Shown one piece after another: positions 11,911 through 22,995 of a DNA stretch of 64,000 nucleotides. The DNA is from Climacteris rufus (taxonomy: Eukaryota > Chordata > Aves > Passeriformes > Climacteridae), in NCBI GenBank assembly GCA_013398175.1, contig VZRZ01000467.1:8581-72580 (forward strand), given 5' to 3'. A program made the translations under genes and the position numbers. Every line of letters begins with the position of its first letter. Position 1 is the first letter of the stretch. The notes below the pieces were generated by a model. It was not told where the DNA came from. It made no database searches and was given only the letters and a program-made list of their open reading frames with translations.

Positions 11911-14900
11911 CACCTCTGGGGAAGCCAAACCCATTCCCAACCTGACTGGAGGATTTCAGGAGCAGAGCATCCTTCAGGAACCCCTTCCCCACCCTCCACC
12001 ACGGGTTTTGTTTGCAGGGGTACCCACCCCAGGCAGGTCCCACGGGCAGCCCCTGTCCCGGCCCTGCCCTGGGTGCACCCAGGAGTCCCCCAGGGAGCAT
12101 CCCCTCATTCCCTGGGTGCTGAATTCCCTCCAGCCCCTCCCTGGGGTGCTGAGCTCAGCCTGGACCAAAGCTGAGCCACCCAGGCCTGGCCCAGGCAGGG
12201 CTGAGCCAGAGATGCCTGGGCAGAGCTGCCTGAGGCTGGCTGAATGTAAGGAAACTTTTAAATGGCTCTCAAGTTGCAAGATAATTTGTATTCCCCTCTC
12301 TTCATACCAACACATTAACCAAATACATTATTTCCATAATGAGGAGATGAACATCTGTGTGGCTTCCCAAAATTTCAAGTGGCAATACTCGAGACAAGTA
12401 TTCCCTCTTTGGGGACTGACACATCAGCATTTCAAATAACTGCCATAACTAAAAATATAATTTAAATTCTAAGGAGGTCAAAGACAGTTCAGGTGTGGTT
12501 TAGATTTCAGCTTTTTTAGATAAAGCAAACCAATTTGATTGCACGAATTAAAGTGGCTGCAGTATTGTATTAAATCATTGGTGCTTGGCCCGGGGTAAGT
12601 GGAGTGCTCAGTGCAAACTTTAGCAGACAATGGGAAGGACAAAGCCCTGGAGCAGTGTCCTGGCACTGAAATCCCTGGAGCAGAGGGATTCCCCTCTGAA
12701 GAGCCCTGGGCCAGGCACCCCCAGCCGAGGTGGCTTCACCTTTTGGCAGGAAAACCAACAAATCCCCTCAGCAAGGAGCTTTTTCAGTGCAGGTCCACAC
12801 CAACCATTATCCACTCCTGCTTCCCTTTCCCTGCAGCCAGCACAGGGGGGATTCACAGAGATTTTCTACATCACCCTCCAGCCCTCTCCTGCCATGCAGG
12901 CAAGGCAAGAGAAGGAGAACACGCTCCTGAGGCAGATCTGCACACCCAGCAGGAGCGAAGTGGGCACTTCTGCATTCATTGTATCATCTTTAAGGAAATT
13001 ATGTGTATTATTACGTGCATTATTTCCTAAACTATTACTTTCAAAGCCTATAATCAGTGAAGCATTAACAATACAGACTGGAAGACAAAAACACGGGGAA
13101 ACAAACAAGACAAGCCTTTCAAACCTCTGCTCACTTGCTAAAATTAGCACATTTCTGTTTGTGCCTGAGCCTGCCTCACCCAGAGGTGCCAGCAGCACGT
13201 TCCTGCTGTGTCTGTGTGTGGAGCAGCAGAGATGCCCAGGGTGCTGCAGGTGCCCCTGGGGAGGAGCAGGGTGGGAGGCAGCAGCTGCCCAAACACGGGG
13301 CACTGGGGATATTTCAATGTGTAATTTCCCCATTAATTTGCTCCTCATGAGCTCTGCCCCCAGCACAGGCACCCCTGGTGATGCCTAAAAGGCTGACAGC
13401 CCAAAAACTGAGGCCAGGCAGGAGGAAGGGAATAAAAGGTGGAGATTTATTTGAAGGGCCTTCAAAGGTACATTTAGGGCAGACAAAGCCCCTCCTTGGG
13501 GCTTCACCCAAAATGAACGACGAGTCACGAGTTCTCCACACTTTTATAGACTTGGTCCATTTGCATATCAGCATAGATTTACCAATTAAAACTTTACAAT
13601 TTCCCCCTGGCTTGCTCCCCCTACCCCTTTAGAAACGTGGGCCTGGGCAGCCCAAATGTCCTTGGGTGAGTACAGAGTGGCAGTGTTCTGTCTATAGAGA
13701 ACAGCAACAACGAGATATAAAGCACACACACCAGACAATGCAGGATTTGAAAAATATAAGGGTTAAACCTAAGGTAACACTGGGGGCTCCTGCCACAGCC
13801 CCAGCAGGAGCTGCCACACAGGCAGCAGCTCTGGGAAAAGGCAATCCTCCCTTCCTGCAGGGAAATTCTCTGCCCAGACACATCCAGCTGACAGCTCCTG
13901 TGTCAGACCATCGACAGGAAAATTGCTCTTGAGCAGATGCAATTCAGGGTGTCCCAAAGCTGATGCCACATCTGAAGGGTGATCAATAGCAGTGGATGAG
14001 CTGGGAATGATCTCTCCCAGCACCAGCCCTCCCTGTCTGTCTGTGTGTGCACATCTCCCTCTCTCAGAACAGCCATCCCCCCATCTCCAGCGCCCTGGAA
14101 TCACAGTTGGACGTGAACACCAAAGGGAAGATGCCAGCCAAGGCCTGGGAGCAGCACCCAAGCACAGAGCAGGGCCACAGGTCCCCCAGGAGCAGGGACA
14201 GCTCCATCCCAGCAGAGATCCCACGCTCTGGCAGTGCCACATCTGCTGTGGGCTGGCTGAGCAGCTCATTTCACTTCAAGGGGCCCCAGAGAAAGCTCCT
14301 AAATCTCTGTTTTACAGCAGTTCTTCATGGTCCAATTAGAGCTCCCTCCCTCATTTCTTTGCTGGGAAGCAGCAGCAGCATTTGGTTCAGACCCCATTTG
14401 GGACAGGATTCCTTGTGCTGTGGGCTGTGTGTGGCACTGAGCAGTGGCAGAGAATTCTCTGTAATACTCTAAACCCATCACACCTCCAAACTGCCTAACA
14501 AACCCCACATGGACTGCAGCATCTGAGCCCCACAACAGCCAGGTGGGTCCCTCCAGCAGATCCCAGAATCCCACAAGGTGTGAGCTGGGAGGGGAGGGCC
14601 TGTGAGACCCTCCCCAGCTTTCCCTGCAGCCCTGCAAAGCTCAGCAATTCCTGCAATTCCCAGGGACGTGCAGTTCTCCTGGCAGGAACAGGCCCTGCTG
14701 GTCTCCAGCACTCCCAGATGGGTCCATGTGGGGACACTGGGCATCACCAGGCACAGATCACAACACACACACAACATCCACCTGGTCCCACTGCCCCCAG
14801 CCAGCCTGCAGGGGCCAAGGAAGGACAAATCCCCCAGCAGAGTGGGAGGAAACAGCTCAGAGAGGGATGGCCAGGAGAGGAGAGGGAGATTCAGGGCAGG

Positions 14901-14924
14901 GGATGGGAAGAGTGAGTAAATGTG

Positions 14925-14982
14925 GGAGGGATGGTCCAAGGGAGGGTGGTCCAGGGAGGGATGGTCCAGGGACAGATGGTCA
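14925..14982. repeat. Short tandem repeat, about 18-19 bp units
   Basis: Three units of GGGAGGGATGGTCCA(A/G) type in a G-rich context. Confidence 0.7.
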
Positions 14983-16323
14983 AAGCTGTGCCTCTCCTGC
15001 CTTTCCCTTGGGCCTGGTGTCCCCTCTGGTGTTCCTGGCTCTGCTCTCACTGGGCTGCAGCCCCGTGGCCCTGCAGGAACCAAGCCCTGCAGCCACATCT
15101 TTCCACAGCAGTGACTCTGCACAGCACATGCTCACGCCCCAGGGACACTGAAAGAGCTGGAGAACAACAGAGAACTGGAAGAGACTCCAAACCAGGCTGT
15201 AAACAAACAAACAAAACCCAGAGTGACCAGTTCTACAAGCATTGTGATGTGGTACAAGCAGCCTCCTGCTCCTCTGAGGGAGAGGAGAAGAGCTGCAGGA
15301 AGGGAAGGAATCCCTCACTGCCAGGGACACAGAGTTCAGGGGGCAGAGCGCTGGGACCCTGTTTGTCAGCACTGCACAAAATCCAACCCTGCAACACAGC
15401 AAAATGAACCCTGGGCTCCTTCCCTTTGCTGCACTGGGGCCGTGAAGATAAAACATTGCAGAGCCACCCAACAGGGAGAGACAACTGCATTCTAAATTTG
15501 GCTTAAATCACCGCTCTTTTGTTGTTTTTTCCGGAGTTCATACCACCCAAACAAAAAAAGAGCAAATCAGCTCTTGTTGGAAATGAAAACAAAGCAGAAT
15601 TCACCTTCTCTCTGGAAGACAAACAACTGAAAAATTCAGGGACAGTTGTGATGGTTTGCAGCACTTGCAGTTTTCATTATTTTAAATATCTGAGCACGTC
15701 CTTGTGCTGCACTTGAGCCATCCCTCAACCTTCAAACCCAAAGCTTCACAACCTCCAGCCTCAGCCACATCCACCGCCTCTGGAGTGGAATCATTCCTCT
15801 GAAATCTGCTTGAATCTCCCTGTTTAGCTGCACCAATTCCCAGCTCAGACAGCAAAGACCAGTTTCTTCCACATCAGCAAAGCTTTTGCCAGATTTTCTA
15901 AATAATTAAGATCAAATCTATGCATTAACCTCTGTATTTCTCCTGCAGCTGCTCCTCTCCTGGGAGCTGGTGCCATGAAGACAGAGCACACACAAAGAGA
16001 GACAAAGACAAGGAAGACTTTCCAGAGAAAAACACTGCAGGAAAACCCTGAGCCCTGGAGTGCTCAGCCAGCAGCAGGGAGGGTAACCAGGTGAACCACA
16101 GGAACAGCCCAATTTGATGAATTTTGCACAGAAAAAGGAGCAGGGACAAGAGAAAGGAAGAGGTGAGGAGGTTGCTGTTCACCCTCCTCACAGCTGAGGT
16201 TACAGGGAAGAATTTCTGGGGCTCAGGATGGGGCTCAGGAATCTCCTCCCCGTGTGAGGAGGGACCAGCACAGCTCTGCTTTGGAAGAGCTCAAAGCACC
16301 AAGAACCAGGGTACAACATCCTC

Positions 16324-16350
16324 TAGGAATAAACAAATAAATAAATAAAC
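16324..16350. repeat. (AAAT/AAAC)n microsatellite
   Basis: AATAAACAAATAAATAAATA: a short A-rich tetranucleotide run of about six units. Confidence 0.8.
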
Positions 16351-18020
16351 AGCAGCTGCTGCTTTCCCCCTGGAAGGCTCTCCAAGCTCCCTGGACCTGG
16401 CTGAGCTGGCTGTGAGTGTTCCCAGCTTCCCAAGGAGTGACTCCTCTCTCGTGCACTTCCCCTGGCTCACTGTCTACTGAAATTATGCAAATAAAATGCA
16501 ACTTTATCCTTTCAGCATAATTACATCAAACACAATCAGGCTATATTAAGACTGACTTCAGATGAATGAATTCAGTTCATCCAATGATTTCCTAAATCCC
16601 CCCCATGGGACTGTGGCAAAGAAAATTCTGTCCCAGGAGTGGCATCAGATACCAGGACAAATAACTGAGGATGTGGGGCCTGATGCTACAAAAAGCTGAG
16701 CACTTCAGGCCCCTCTGGAGTCAGAGGCTGCTGGGATAGTCCCACTGCCAGAAAAACAGGAACATCCAGTGGTATAAATGTGCACAGCTGTAAAACCACA
16801 GCACACCTGAGCTTCACACCTGTATTTGGAACTGAAGTCACGGCTGGGGGTGAAGAACTATCTGAAAAATGCTTTTTTCTGGACAATGACTGTTTCAGTT
16901 TATGACTTGTGTGCACAACAGCTTTCCAGACAGAACCCTGATAACCCAAATTGTGCCAAGCACCCCTGAACTCGCAGGCACATCCATTTTAGTGCAGTTT
17001 GACATTCCCTGCCCATCAGCCAAACCCTTCAGCGTGGGCAGAGGCAGTGCCAGTGTTCAGGCCGAGGCAGGGGAGCTGCAGTGCTCTCTGCCTCCAGCAA
17101 GCTTTCCTAGGAAGCTTTTCCCAACATCTTACAAATGCTACTTAAGACAGTGATAAAAGGCAAGGAAAAAAAAGAGGAGATGCTTCAGAGGAGTAAAATA
17201 AGGGCAAACCCCTCATTGATGAGAAAGCCAGAACTCTGAGCAAACCCAATGGGAATGAAGCTGGTGCTTCACTGCTGCCCTGCCCTGGAGCCTGGCAGCC
17301 TCAGGATGCTGCTTGGAGAGGAGCTGGGCTGGCATCTGCCCGAGGCACTGAGCTCCAGTCTGCTCATGCAGTTTGTTCCCTTCCACTTACAGGGAAATCA
17401 AGGTGCCTGCTTTCCTTTATTTTATGCCTTCATCCAAAGCAATGCATTGCTGAATTTTAAGAAGCGGATGTTCATTTCTGGATGATAAAAGCATGACATT
17501 GAAATGTCTAATTCCTTTCTCTTGGTCTCGTGGCCAGATGAAATGAAAACAACAGAAAGGAAAACAGAACAACCTCCAGCAGCCTGAACACGAGGAAGGC
17601 AGAGACCCAGAGGGATAAAGGCCTCCCTGAGCACGGAAACAACAATGCCTGAGGATTTCTGCCTCTGTGAGTAACACAGGCACTGGGTGTTCCTCTGGGT
17701 GAATGAGACAGAAATGGAATCAGCCTGAAAGGGGAACGCTGGGGATGTGGAAACTGCTCCAGCAGGAAGGGGCTGTGCTCTGTTCCTGCACCAGCCCTGG
17801 ACCCTGCAGCAGCAGCAGCAGCAGATGGCACATCCAGGTGGCACTGGGAGGGCTGAACGGCACTGAGGGAGGCAGGAAGCAGCCTGAGCCCTTGGGAGTG
17901 GCCAGGGAGCAGCCAGGAATCCCCTGCCCTGGACAGGGACACCTTGCTCTGCCTCCCTCCCCCAGGCACAGCACCCACCCCTGACTCGGAGCTTTTCCCT
18001 TCCCAGCCAGTCTGGTGCAA

Positions 18021-18100
18021 CACACAGCCCCCAAAATGTGTTATCTGCTCCTGAAGGGCACACACAGCCCCCAAAATGTGTTATCTGCTCCTGAAGGGCA
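18021..18100. repeat. Perfect 40-bp tandem duplication
   Basis: The 40 bp beginning CACACAGCCCCCAAAATGTG are repeated exactly at 18021-18060 and 18061-18100. Identity indicates a very recent duplication or an assembly overlap. Confidence 0.95.
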
Positions 18101-19472
18101 CCACAGGCACAGGGATCTGAGGTGATTCAGGCACCACAGGAAGCCCCCAGCCTGTGTGGCTGCAGGTGCCCACCCCAGGCAGTGCCCCAGCACATTCACT
18201 GCACCAGGAGACATCTGCAGGCTCAGTAAACTTATTTTTTTGCAGATTCACCAGATACACTGATACCTTTACCTGCTACTTAACTGATTTTCTGCCCCTG
18301 AACTCCTCCACTCTGCTGCCCCCACTCACTGTGTCCCAAACCCCTCAGCTTCCCACGCTGGTTTAATGTGTAACGTAAAAGGGAAATATTTTAAACCAAA
18401 CAAACCTGCAAAGTTTTTGTTTCTGTGTACTGTTGACAGAATTTTCATTTCTGTGTCAGAAACCCTCAGGGATGAATACAGAGAGTATGAAAAGCTTATT
18501 AAAATATCCTGGTTTTCAGAAACAAACCACTTCATTGTCTGTCAACTTTCCGTATTTACGGAGAAACAACATCCAAGAGTGCCTCGGGGGGTTCCAGTGT
18601 GGGAGAATGAAGCAGATGATTTACCTGAGGAGAATACCTAATGAGCAGGGAGTGCAGGCACAGGAAAATGCAAATATTTGGTTTTGCAGAGAGTGAGGAC
18701 AGCAGAACCCATTTTAACGTGGGCAACGTGTTCAGGGAGTGCCTGGAGACCCTGCCCAGCCCAAGCCAGCAGAGGAGTTGGGTTTTTTACTCCCTGTCTG
18801 CCCAGAAAACAACTTTTCCTTCCACCTTACAGAGAACACAGACTCTGACCAACCACTCTGGTGCCCAGAGGAAGCCACGTGGCTGCTAAAGCATCTTTAC
18901 GCACATAAGGATTAAAAAACTGAGATCAGACAACAAACACTTCAGAACACAAAGGAATGCTGAGAAACAAAGGGATCAAGTAAAACAAGTTGCCCAAAAT
19001 GTGCTATTCACGTGCATCTGTCCGAGTTGTGCATTTTTGAAGCACACAAGCAATAGGTATAAATACAGGGCTTCATCTGCATGAAATGAAAGCTGAGTTC
19101 AAATGGAAACCACTGATGGAAACATGAAGTTTTACTCCTTCAGCAGAAAATGTCTCTGTTGCCTCAGCGAGGAGACACAAACTGAACAGGATTTTCCCTG
19201 CCCTGTGTTACGTGGTACATTCAGATCAGTCGGATTTACCCTCTTTCCACTGATAAAACCCTGCCACATCCCCCAGCTTCGTGTCAGCTCTGAAATGAGG
19301 CCTCTGACACCCAACTGCTGGGAAAACAATGGTGATGAGGAACATCCAGAGGAGGAACACGGACATTTAGGAAAAATTCAGGAGGTGGAGGCTTATTCCA
19401 CGTGCCTGACCGTATCCCGGTGTGCACACTGATCCCACGGGGAGGACAAGGAGGAGCAGGAGCAGCTCTTAC

Positions 19473-19627
19473 CCTCGATGGTGGCTCTCTTGGGCAGGAT
19501 GGTGATGGCTCCCTCGGCCACGTCCTCCTGCTGCAGCAGCGGGCTCAGCTTGGAGCCCCACGTGTCCGAGCCCACCCACAGGAAATGTCCCACCTGGTCC
19601 GCGCGCTTGGCGGCCGCCAGCACCTGC
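19473..19627 (-). CDS. GRM7: GRM7-like receptor, internal exon 4 (ligand-binding domain)
   Basis: A 155-bp internal exon between the acceptor TTCCCGCAG and the donor GTAAGA. The first base completes the Arg codon split with exon 3, and the last base starts the Gly codon shared with exon 5. The peptide begins QVLAAAKRADQVGHFLWVGS and ends PKRATIE, about residues 294-344. It contains the GSD-x-WGSK segment. The Asp (about 314) and Lys (about 319) are glutamate contacts in group III receptors, and both are intact. AAAKRADQVGHFLWVGSD is characteristic of GRM7. About ten of 52 residues differ from remembered human GRM7, mostly after the WGSK motif, where the human protein has a His-containing loop and this one has Leu and Gln. 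Third positions are GC-rich. Confidence 0.95.
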
Positions 19628-19676
19628 CTGCGGGAAGAACAGCCTGGTTGGAGATTTGTCCTGTGCAAATGCTGAA

Positions 19677-19899
19677 TCGCTGAATCGACCACGGAGAGTG
19701 GTCGGACTTGGTGGTCTCAGAGGTCTTTTCCAACCTGATGGGTTCTGGCTGGACAGAACAGCACATTCCCGTGCCCACATCGCTCAGGGGGTTGGGGCAC
19801 GGTGTCACACCTGGCCCAGGGAAGGAGTCCCTGCCCACGGCAGGGAGTGCAACACATCGTCCTTAAAGGTCCTTCCCAGCCCAAAGCATTCCATGATCC
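19677..19899 (+). mobile_element. CR1 LINE 3'-end fragments (two, plus orientation)
   Basis: GGTGGTCTCAGAGGTCTTTT followed by CCAACCTGATGGGTTCT, then about 100 bp later GTCCTTAAAGGTCCTTCCCA followed by GCATTCCATGATCC. Both are plus-strand CR1 3' termini of slightly different subfamilies. They begin about 50 bp from the exon 4 acceptor, so this splice site's upstream intron is largely mobile-element sequence. Confidence 0.75.
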
Positions 19900-20418
19900 A
19901 CGCAGCACCAATCCAATGGGACTTGCCTTTAAATTCACCCTATAGCCCATCACTGAGTTATTGATTCCACCAAAACCTAAGGGTTTTGCCACTGAATTTA
20001 CTGAAACTTTTTCCTAAATTCCTTTTGCCTCATTCTGTGGGACTGAGCCTCTCAGCAGCTGATGATGCCATCATAATTTTGAGCTAATTTAAGATTCTGG
20101 ACCGAGAATATGGAATACAGGCAAGGGAGAAGTGAAATATAAAATATTCTTTGTGTTATTTTATGAGCCAATTCTATGTGGTTTAACCTTGAGCATCCAA
20201 GTCACTTTATCACCATCAGCCTTCATTTGCCATAAAACAGACTCTGAATTAATGAATTACACAGAGTAGGATGAGCTGGGAGAGGAGGGCGTGTTCTTAA
20301 ACCCTCTGAGAGGAAAGGTCAGCTCTGCCATCCAACACAGCAATAACCCTGAGCCAGGAGAAGCTCCCAGATCCTGCTCACCATTCCTGTCCCTCCAGCA
20401 CGGGCTGGGCATCCCATG

Positions 20419-20696
20419 TGTTGCCCTGACTTTTGCAGTTCTGGATGTTATCATTCTTTTGTAACTGGTTCTCAGACATTCTCTGTAAACACAGCCATGT
20501 TATTGTAACGGTATCTTTTTATTTACATTCCTTTCTCCTGGGCACAGAAGTTTGATGGACATTTCCTTTGAGCAGTGTGATTGAGGGGAGGCCCTTTGTC
20601 TCCTCCAATCCACAATGGTTTATTAGACACACATATAATAAAGATGGGCGAAGTCTGCCCGGCACTTGTTCCTTTGCTCTCAAGAGGTTTCTGTCT
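20419..20696 (-). mobile_element. LTR arm of an inverted pair (left, minus orientation)
   Basis: Same LTR family as 28833-29133. It begins TGTTGCCC directly after CCCATG (20413-20418) and runs almost to the other LTR end, lacking about the last 26 bp before the N at 20697. The adjacent right arm is the same LTR in opposite orientation. Confidence 0.87.
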
Positions 20697-20697
20697 N
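20697..20697. other. Single-N assembly join at palindrome centre
   Basis: One undetermined base separates two inverted LTR arms. A single N at the centre of a palindrome most likely stands for an unresolved join, not one ambiguous base. Confidence 0.7.
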
Positions 20698-20953
20698 AGG
20701 AACAAGTGCCCTGGGCGGACCTTGTCCAGCTTTATTATATGTGTGCCTTATAAACCACTGTGGATTGGAGGAGACAAAGAGCCTCCCCTCAATCACACTG
20801 GTCAAAGGAAATGTCCATCAAACTTCTGTGCCCAGGAGAAAGGAATGGAAATAAAAGATACCGTTACAATAACATGGCTGTGTTTACAAGGAATGTCTGA
20901 GAACCAGTCACAAAAGAATGACAACATCCAGAACTGCAGAAGTCAGGGCAACA
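20698..20953 (+). mobile_element. LTR arm of an inverted pair (right, plus orientation)
   Basis: Same LTR, plus orientation, lacking roughly its first 47 bp after the N and ending GGGCAACA. It is followed by CCCATG (20954-20959), the same 6 bp that precede the left arm. Both host junctions are therefore made by the same LTR terminus, which a normal insertion does not give. Confidence 0.87.
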
Positions 20954-21089
20954 CCCATGAGCCAGGCCAGCAGCACCTCCTGCCTGGAGCTTCCCCTGCA
21001 CTCCCAGCTCCACATCCCCCACCGCTCCCACCCACAGCCACCTCCCTGCACCGCCAGAGCCCCTCCTGCTCCCCTTGCTGCACCCTCAC

Positions 21090-21231
21090 CTGATGTCCTC
21101 GTCGTTGGCAAAGATGACGACGGCCCTGGCGTTGGGGGTCTCCAGCAGCTGCCTGATGATCCTGTCGAAGTCGATGCTCTTGTCCTTGCGGTCCTGTGGG
21201 ATCTTCAGGGACTGGGCGATGCAGAGCCCGC
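21090..21231 (-). CDS. GRM7: GRM7-like receptor, internal exon 3 (ligand-binding domain)
   Basis: A 142-bp internal exon. The acceptor reads CTCCACAG and the donor GTGAGG. Its first two bases complete the split Gly codon from exon 2, and its last two (AG) begin an Arg codon finished in the next exon. The peptide begins GLCIAQSLKIPQDRKDKSID and ends FANDEDI, about residues 247-292. The early Cys (about 249) is the family Cys that pairs with one near the end of the flytrap domain. The RKD-x-x-IDFDRII pattern is GRM7-type; GRM4 and GRM8 have a shorter, different linker here. About nine of 47 residues differ from remembered human GRM7, nearly all conservative (K/R, D/E, S/A, V/L). Third positions are almost all G or C. 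It lies 39.2 kb downstream of exon 2 and 1.46 kb upstream of exon 4. Confidence 0.95.
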
Positions 21232-22739
21232 CTGTGGAGCACAAAAGGATTTCAGAGGGGCGACATGGACCACCAGAGGAAAGCACAGCAATGGTAGGGG
21301 ACATGCACAGCTCAGAGGGGAGCCTGGCAGGGGGGGAACTCCCCAGTGGGATCACTGCCCTCCCAGACACTCCGTGTCCAGCTTCCAGAGGGGCTCAGCA
21401 ATGATTGTTCTGCACAGGGAACTCTGACACACACAGCCTGCACGGCCAGGGAGGGCCAGGGGTTCAAGTGTGGCCAACCCATCGTGGAAATGCAAAAATA
21501 AGCAAAAAAATGGTCAGTGGAGGGATTAAAATAAAGGAACTAAGGAAGGAAAGCAACCAACAAACAGCAACCTGAACAAGCTTAAACCGGTGAATAAAGC
21601 CCCAAACCAACAGGCTGAGAGGCAAAAGATGCTGATGGTGCACTGGACAAGTTTTGTCTCAGTGAAGGGCTGAGATTCTTTCTGATTTTGCAGCCTGAGG
21701 GCTATGGGGGGAAAATGTTCCCACTGGAATGATTTGTCTGGAAGAGGAGCAGCCAGAGCTGAGATCCTGGCAAACACACACTGTTCAGGAAAACCCTTAC
21801 TCCTTCAGGTGCCCCCCACAAACAGGCTGGAGAGACCCAAATATCAAAGCTTCAAGACCAAGCAGGTCTGTGAATGGGACTTCTCATAACTACCCAGGAA
21901 ACAGAGTGAGGAGCACCAGCACAGTAACAGAGACCTGCAGCCAGACCAAAAAATGCTCCTTTTCAGCACAGGGCCCATACTGCAGTTGTTTTGTTTGTTT
22001 TAGGAAAAAAAAAAATAAAATCCCATCTCCACAGATTCTGGCTGATGCTGGCAGATGAAAACACAACTTTTGCCTTAATTATTTTGTTCCTCAGTAGTAA
22101 ACACTTTCATCTTTTACGGCATCTTTGATACCAACCTCCTCACTATAGTGCACAGTGTGTTAATTAATAACATATCAGAGCTTAATAAAAACCAGCAGTG
22201 GGGATGGCTTAATTAAAAGGCAGCAGGACAAGGGAGAGATTCACAGATATGCTTTAAAATCCAGATTTAAAAGTCCTGATAAATGAAGCGCTGGAGAAGG
22301 TGTTGGTGGGGGAAGATCCTGGAGGAGGAGGCTCAGCCCCTGGAGCATCCCTCTCATCCCAGGGCACAGCAGCCACACCAGCGCCTGGAGAGAAGCACAG
22401 GACAGCCAGGAAAACCAAAGTCATGCTTGCAGATTGTGAAATCTGCCTCTTGAGCACATCCCTGAGCCCCTATCTCTGTGGGTAAAATTCTATCTGCAGT
22501 AAAGAATCCATAAATCTGGGGGGAAAAAGAACAATCTCCACAACCAGGTGACACACTGCTGCTGCAAAACTATAATTAAAAAAGGAAAAAAATCTTTATT
22601 TAATATTGAGACCAACATGATGGAAATGCTGGGAAAACAGGCTGGAATGGCTGGGGGTGCTGGCTGCAATCCCAGCCCTCGTGGGGGTCCCCTCCCTGAT
22701 GTCCCAAACAAGACCTGTTGGCTTTTTTGGGAAGCTCAG

Positions 22740-22995
22740 GGTCCCTGATTTCCCCCTGATGACTCCAATGTCCCCCCAAGGTCCCCAACACGACCCTGGT
22801 GTCCCCAACAGGATCCCAGTGTGTCCAATATCCCCCAACAGGACCCCAATATCCCCTGAATGTCCCCAGCAGGACCCCAATGTGTCCAATACCACCCAAG
22901 AGGACCCCAGTGTGTCCAATAACCCCATCAGGACCCCAATATCCCCTGAATGTCCCCAGCAGGACCTCGATGTCCCCTCAGAGTCCCTACTGTGT
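22740..22995. repeat. Minisatellite built on CCCCAAcAGGACCCC
   Basis: Irregular units of about 30-36 bp containing CAGGACCCCAATGTGTCCAA and CCCTGAATGTCCCCAG. The minus strand is rich in GGGG runs. Confidence 0.8.

Larger units (their letters stand above)
6152..19472 (-). other. Intron between exons 4 and 5
   Basis: A 13.3 kb intron with GTAAGA donor and CTCTGCAG acceptor. It contains several minisatellites (about 6.58, 7.04, 7.43, 9.75, 11.65, 14.9 and 18.02 kb), a weak CR1 piece near 8.6 kb, and AT-rich islands at about 7.80-8.41 and 10.26-10.98 kb. The stretches 12.3-14.9, 15.1-17.9 and 18.1-19.4 kb show no gene or recognisable element. Open frames there have no family resemblance. Confidence 0.85.
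19628..21089 (-). other. Short intron between exons 3 and 4, with LTR palindrome
   Basis: A 1,462-bp intron (donor GTGAGG, acceptor CCCGCAG). Roughly half is mobile-element sequence: CR1 3'-end fragments next to exon 4, and an inverted pair of LTR arms joined at a single N. The remainder, about 19.90-20.41 kb, is plain AT-leaning sequence. Confidence 0.9.

Noticed and set aside
11297..12439. 380-aa plus-strand frame
   Set aside because: It is mainly the translation of the 33-36 bp minisatellite and GC-rich flank. No homology is recognised and no gene structure is seen.
17805..17825. (CAG)n run as a possible expandable coding repeat
   Set aside because: Only about six triplets and located in an intron; too short and non-coding.
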